Shown here one piece after another: positions 8,079-10,552 of a stretch of DNA of 10,552 nucleotides. The translations under genes were made by a program, and so were the position numbers. This DNA comes from Candidatus Woesearchaeota archaeon (GTDB lineage: Archaea > Nanobdellota > Nanobdellia > Woesearchaeales > JAUUYB01), in contig JAUUYB010000026.1 in assembly GCA_030590605.1 (NCBI GenBank), positions 1-10,552 of the forward strand, given 5' to 3'. Under the pieces are notes generated by a model, which saw only the letters and a program-made list of their open reading frames with translations, made no database searches and was not told where the DNA came from. Every line of letters begins with the position of its first letter. Within the stretch, counting starts at the first letter, position 1.

Positions 8079-8897
8079 ATGAAGAGCATAATATTCACAC
8101 TATTAATATTTCTTTCAGTATTCATTATGGGATGCGAGTTCTTTGTTGTTGACGAAGGCATTCAGGAAGTAGTAGATTCGGGCAATCCAGATCTTTGCAA
8201 GACTTTAGAGGGTGAAACTCCTGCGAAGACAAATACCAGACAAGAGCGCTGCTATGAAGAAGTGGCCATTGATCAGGGAAAGGCAAACATCTGTGATGAG
8301 ATCGAGCAGGAAACAAGAAGAGATAATTGTTTAAGGCAGATAGCAGAAGATAATAAGGACGAAAGTATTTGCGAGAACGTAACTAAGGAATCAAGTCGAA
8401 AATCTTGTTATCATGAAGTCGCTGTCGAAAAACTGGATGTTTCTTTATGTAAGAAATCAACGTTTGAGGATTTATGCCTAACAACCATAGCAGAGAAGAA
8501 AGAAAATCCTGAACTTTGTAAGAATATTGAAGACGAAACGAACAGAGAGACCTGTTTCTTAAGCTTAGCCAAAATTACTGGTAATGCAGATGTGTGTAGA
8601 GAGCATACTTCAGAATTGAAAGCACAATGTATTGGCGAAGTCGCAATAAAAACTGACAACCCAAAAATCTGCAATGAAGAGCAGGATCCAAAAATTAAAA
8701 TATATTGTATTTCAAGACTTTCAGTTGGTGTAAAAAAACCGGAATACTGTTTAGACGCTTCAACTGATTGGGATAGGGCTGACTGTTTGGCTTGGTACGC
8801 ATCATACTATGATGACCTTGATGTATGTGATCTTCTAGATGCTGAAGAAAGACCCAACTGCATAAAGAAGTACGGCGAGTATGAAGACGATGATTAA
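8079..8897 (+). CDS. Cys-pair-repeat lipoprotein (unknown function)
   Basis: A 272-residue protein. Residues 1-19 are a lipoprotein signal peptide: K at 2, a hydrophobic run, then I-M-G-C with the lipid-accepting Cys at 19, so the mature protein should be tethered to the outer face of the membrane. The rest is nine repeats of about 26 residues, each with two cysteines, giving 19 Cys in all. Each second Cys is followed by (Y/L/I/F)-x-x-h-A, suggesting an antiparallel helical hairpin clamped by a disulfide. The chain is acidic and ends E-Y-E-D-D-D. The start is fixed by the TATA spacing. It is divergent from the giant surface gene and convergent with the thioesterase gene. It is more A+T-rich and uses more A-ending codons than the giant gene. 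I know of no function; the architecture suggests a secreted helical-solenoid binding protein. Confidence 0.88.
   Translation: MKSIIFTLLIFLSVFIMGCEFFVVDEGIQEVVDSGNPDLCKTLEGETPAKTNTRQERCYEEVAIDQGKANICDEIEQETRRDNCLRQIAEDNKDESICENVTKESSRKSCYHEVAVEKLDVSLCKKSTFEDLCLTTIAEKKENPELCKNIEDETNRETCFLSLAKITGNADVCREHTSELKAQCIGEVAIKTDNPKICNEEQDPKIKIYCISRLSVGVKKPEYCLDASTDWDRADCLAWYASYYDDLDVCDLLDAEERPNCIKKYGEYEDDD
8181..8873 (+). repeat. Nine Cys-pair repeats with constant C-x(13)-C linkage
   Basis: The cysteines are residues 40/58, 72/84, 98/110, 124/133, 147/159, 173/184, 198/210, 224/236 and 250/261. From the second Cys of one unit to the first of the next there are exactly 13 residues in all eight junctions. 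Within a unit the gap is 11 in five units, 10 in two, 8 in one (124/133) and 17 in the first (40/58). Length variation is therefore confined to the loop inside each pair. The pre-first-Cys consensus is (N/D)-x-(P/A/E)-x-(L/I/V)-C. Confidence 0.9.
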
Positions 8898-8913
8898 TAT
8901 GCTTGCCAGGCAA

Positions 8914-8937
8914 CAAATTGGAACTGAACCCAATTTG
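8914..8937. terminator. Inverted repeat between convergent genes, possible bidirectional transcript end
   Basis: CAAATTGG at 8914-8921 and its exact complement CCAATTTG at 8930-8937 enclose an 8-base loop. It lies in the 76-base gap between the stop codons of the lipoprotein and thioesterase genes. A second short palindrome, TTGCCAGGCAA, is just upstream at 8903-8913. No long T tract follows on either strand, which weakens the case for a classical archaeal terminator. Confidence 0.3.
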
Positions 8938-8973
8938 GTTACAAATCTCAAAGAGGTTGAATAATTCGTTAAT

Positions 8974-9453
8974 CTACTGAAAAACTGAAGAAGGAGGTCT
9001 AATTGGTCTTTCTCTTTTAAGATCCATAAAAAAGTATTCTGCAGCGCATTTAGATACGGCCTTTCCATCATAAATCATTTCTTGCTCAAGAAAAACCCTT
9101 GCTCTTTTGACTGAAACCACTCTTGATCTGATCTCCACTTCCTGATTTTCTAATACTGGGGTGATATAATCATAATAAGCATTTTTGACCAAGAAAGCGA
9201 TATCACCAGGGAGTAAGGTCTCTTTATCCAGCCCATTTATTGTAGCCAGATCATCTCTTCCTTTTTCGAAATATCTTGGATAGGCTGCATTATTTAAATG
9301 CCTGTGGTGATTGTAGTGGTCTATATCTGACATATCAATATTGCATATTATTGATGAATCTTTGAATGCCATCTGTATCTCTCCAAATAAGTCCAGTTCA
9401 GTATCATTCTTCCCATCAGTTATAATTTGTGTTTGATAATTGGTCATTTTCAT
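8974..9453 (-). CDS. Hotdog-fold acyl-CoA thioesterase-like protein (4HBT family)
   Basis: A 159-residue cytoplasmic protein of the 4-hydroxybenzoyl-CoA thioesterase (YbgC/FadM-like) type, expected to hydrolyse an acyl-CoA or acyl-ACP thioester. The family signature is at residues 43-66: D43, D45, then H52-L-N-N55, Y58, R60-Y-F-E63 and R66, matching the usual D-x-D...H-x-N-N-x-x-Y-x-x-Y-F-E-x-x-R pattern. The following strands (about 86-145) show the beta-sheet pattern ending F-F-M-D-L. The length is near the family norm, but about 34 residues precede the core, so the start may be later (M28 or M41 are alternatives). No Shine-Dalgarno is seen; T-A-A-T-A-A-A-T at 9483-9476 is spaced for a leaderless start at 9453. 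It is convergent with the lipoprotein and divergent from the helicase, so it is probably a single-gene unit. Substrate cannot be told from sequence. Confidence 0.85.
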   Translation of the reverse strand: MKMTNYQTQIITDGKNDTELDLFGEIQMAFKDSSIICNIDMSDIDHYNHHRHLNNAAYPRYFEKGRDDLATINGLDKETLLPGDIAFLVKNAYYDYITPVLENQEVEIRSRVVSVKRARVFLEQEMIYDGKAVSKCAAEYFFMDLKRERPIRPPSSVFQ

Positions 9454-9625
9454 TCAAAACTCTTATGTCAATTCCATTTATTAGTATTATTTTTAATTAC
9501 CGCTTTTCATATCTATTACCACTTAACAATTTTTATTACACTGATTTTTTGCTAATCTCAACACGTTTCCAACTCGCATGCACATTTGGGAGCATTTTTT
9601 GGATTTAGCCCGGTTTTCCCAAAGC

Positions 9626-9660
9626 TTTAAATAGCCCCTCAAAGCACTTCTTTTTAAGGT
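9626..9660 (+). promoter_or_regulatory. TATA box and ribosome site of the helicase gene
   Basis: TTTAAATA at 9626-9633 predicts a transcript start near 9656. AAGGT at 9656-9660 is a short Shine-Dalgarno-like element six bases before the ATG at 9667. The leader is therefore only about 10 bases. The rest of 9454-9666 is AT-rich, and I see no other gene or clear motif in it beyond the thioesterase promoter. Confidence 0.6.
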
Positions 9661-9666
9661 AAAAAC

Positions 9667-10552
9667 ATGGAATTCTCCAAACTGAACCTGATCGAACCGC
9701 TCCTCCGCGCTTTAGGACGCGAAGGTTACACTAGTCCGACCCCTATCCAGGAGCAGGCTATTCCTCCGTTGATGGAAGGAAAGGACCTGATGGGGATCGC
9801 ACAGACAGGGACTGGTAAGACTGCAGCATTTCTCCTCCCTATACTCCAGCACTTGACCGAGAAGAAGGTCATCTCTCCAGGAGGCGCACCTCGTGTGCTC
9901 ATCTTAGCGCCGACAAGGGAGCTTGCAGCGCAGATCGGGGATAGCTGTAGATCGTATGGGAGATTCCTTCACATAACACATACAGTCATTTTCGGGGGAG
10001 TCGGCCAGAACCCTCAGGTGAATGCTCTCAGGCGGGGAGTCGATATTCTCGTAGCGACTCCTGGAAGGCTGCTTGATCTGATGCAGCAGCGTCACATCCG
10101 ACTCAATCAGGTAGAGGTTTTGGTCCTTGACGAAGCTGATAGGATGCTCGATATGGGTTTCATTCATGACGTCAGGAAGATAATTGCAGTGACTCCGAAT
10201 AAGAGGCAGACTCTCTGTTTCTCAGCGACTATGTCAAAAGATGTCGAGAAGCTGGCACGTTCGATGCTTGAACATCCTGTCCATGTCGAGGTGACTCCGC
10301 AGGCGACTACTGTCGAACGGATCGAGCAGCGCGTCCTATTCGTGGATCAGGGAGATAAGGATGCTGTCCTGATAGACCTCCTCAAAAGAGGTCATCTCGG
10401 AAAGACTCTTGTCTTCACGAGGACTAAGCACCGGGCGAATAAGGTCGCTAAGAAACTGAATGCAGTAGGGATCAATGCAGACGCTATCCACGGAAACAAG
10501 AGCCAGGCCCAGCGGACTCAGGCCCTTGCAGGATTCCAGAAAGGGAAGACCC
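9667..10552 (+). CDS. DEAD-box RNA helicase, RhlE-like (partial, cut at right edge)
   Basis: The first 295 residues of a superfamily 2 ATP-dependent RNA helicase; the family unwinds RNA duplexes in ribosome assembly, decay or cold adaptation. Motifs in order: Q motif with P-T-P-I-Q at 24-28, motif I A-Q-T-G-T-G-K-T at 45-52, motif Ia P-T-R-E-L-A at 82-87, G-G at 110-111, motif Ib T-P-G-R at 131-134, motif II D-E-A-D at 155-158, motif III S-A-T at 186-188, then the second RecA domain with motif IV-like V-F-T-R-T at 249-253 and H-G-N-K-S-Q at 275-280. Motifs V and VI (H-R-x-G-R-x-x-R) lie beyond the window. All visible catalytic residues are intact. The sequence resembles bacterial RhlE more than archaeal eIF4A-type helicases. 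It has its own promoter and codon use like the giant gene rather than its AT-rich neighbours. Confidence 0.95.
   Translation, partial: MEFSKLNLIEPLLRALGREGYTSPTPIQEQAIPPLMEGKDLMGIAQTGTGKTAAFLLPILQHLTEKKVISPGGAPRVLILAPTRELAAQIGDSCRSYGRFLHITHTVIFGGVGQNPQVNALRRGVDILVATPGRLLDLMQQRHIRLNQVEVLVLDEADRMLDMGFIHDVRKIIAVTPNKRQTLCFSATMSKDVEKLARSMLEHPVHVEVTPQATTVERIEQRVLFVDQGDKDAVLIDLLKRGHLGKTLVFTRTKHRANKVAKKLNAVGINADAIHGNKSQAQRTQALAGFQKGKT

Noticed and set aside
8835..9071. 78-codon minus-strand frame with a hydrophobic C-terminus
   Set aside because: It overlaps the end of both the lipoprotein and the thioesterase in other frames and lacks a start signal. The hydrophobic stretch is an artefact of reading the acidic lipoprotein end backwards.

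Overview
The window looks archaeal. The translation starts sit just downstream of TTTAAATA or TTTATAAG boxes at the spacing expected of archaeal TATA elements, giving leaderless or very short leaders. There is also an archaeal-style giant secreted protein full of N-X-S/T sequons and thrombospondin type 3 (TSP3) repeats. The mix of a RhlE-like DEAD-box helicase, a Cys-pair-repeat lipoprotein and a TSP3 giant fits a DPANN-type or environmental archaeon. That placement is an inference; no rRNA or tRNA is present to fix it.

Layout: (1) Positions 1-7905, minus strand: one uninterrupted reading frame of at least 2,635 codons that runs off the left edge, so its C-terminus is missing. I checked the frame line by line and found no stop. 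It encodes a giant secreted protein: signal peptide, beta-propeller-like repeats, a CARDB-type domain, about 35 Ca-binding TSP3-like motifs interrupted by beta-rich inserts, and a C-terminal region of about 650 residues that I do not recognise. Its reading frame has no ATG, GTG or TTG start before the signal peptide; an ATA at 7905-7903 sits where the start should be. (2) Positions 7906-8078: a divergent intergenic region with an archaeal TATA box for each flanking gene and a 10-bp palindrome. (3) Positions 8079-8897, plus strand: a 272-residue lipoprotein made of nine Cys-pair repeats with a strictly constant spacing between repeats. (4) Positions 8898-8973: a short convergent gap with an 8-bp-stem inverted repeat. 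(5) Positions 8974-9453, minus strand: a hotdog-fold acyl-CoA thioesterase-like protein. (6) Positions 9454-9666: a divergent promoter region. (7) Positions 9667 to the right edge, plus strand: a DEAD-box RNA helicase cut by the window.

The giant protein and the Cys-repeat lipoprotein are divergent neighbours, and both are predicted to act outside the cytoplasm, so this is plausibly a small cell-surface locus. The thioesterase and helicase look like unrelated housekeeping genes. There is no CRISPR array, insertion sequence, rRNA or tRNA that I can see. The most unusual items are the giant protein with its apparent missing start codon and orphan C-terminus, and the regular Cys-repeat lipoprotein.
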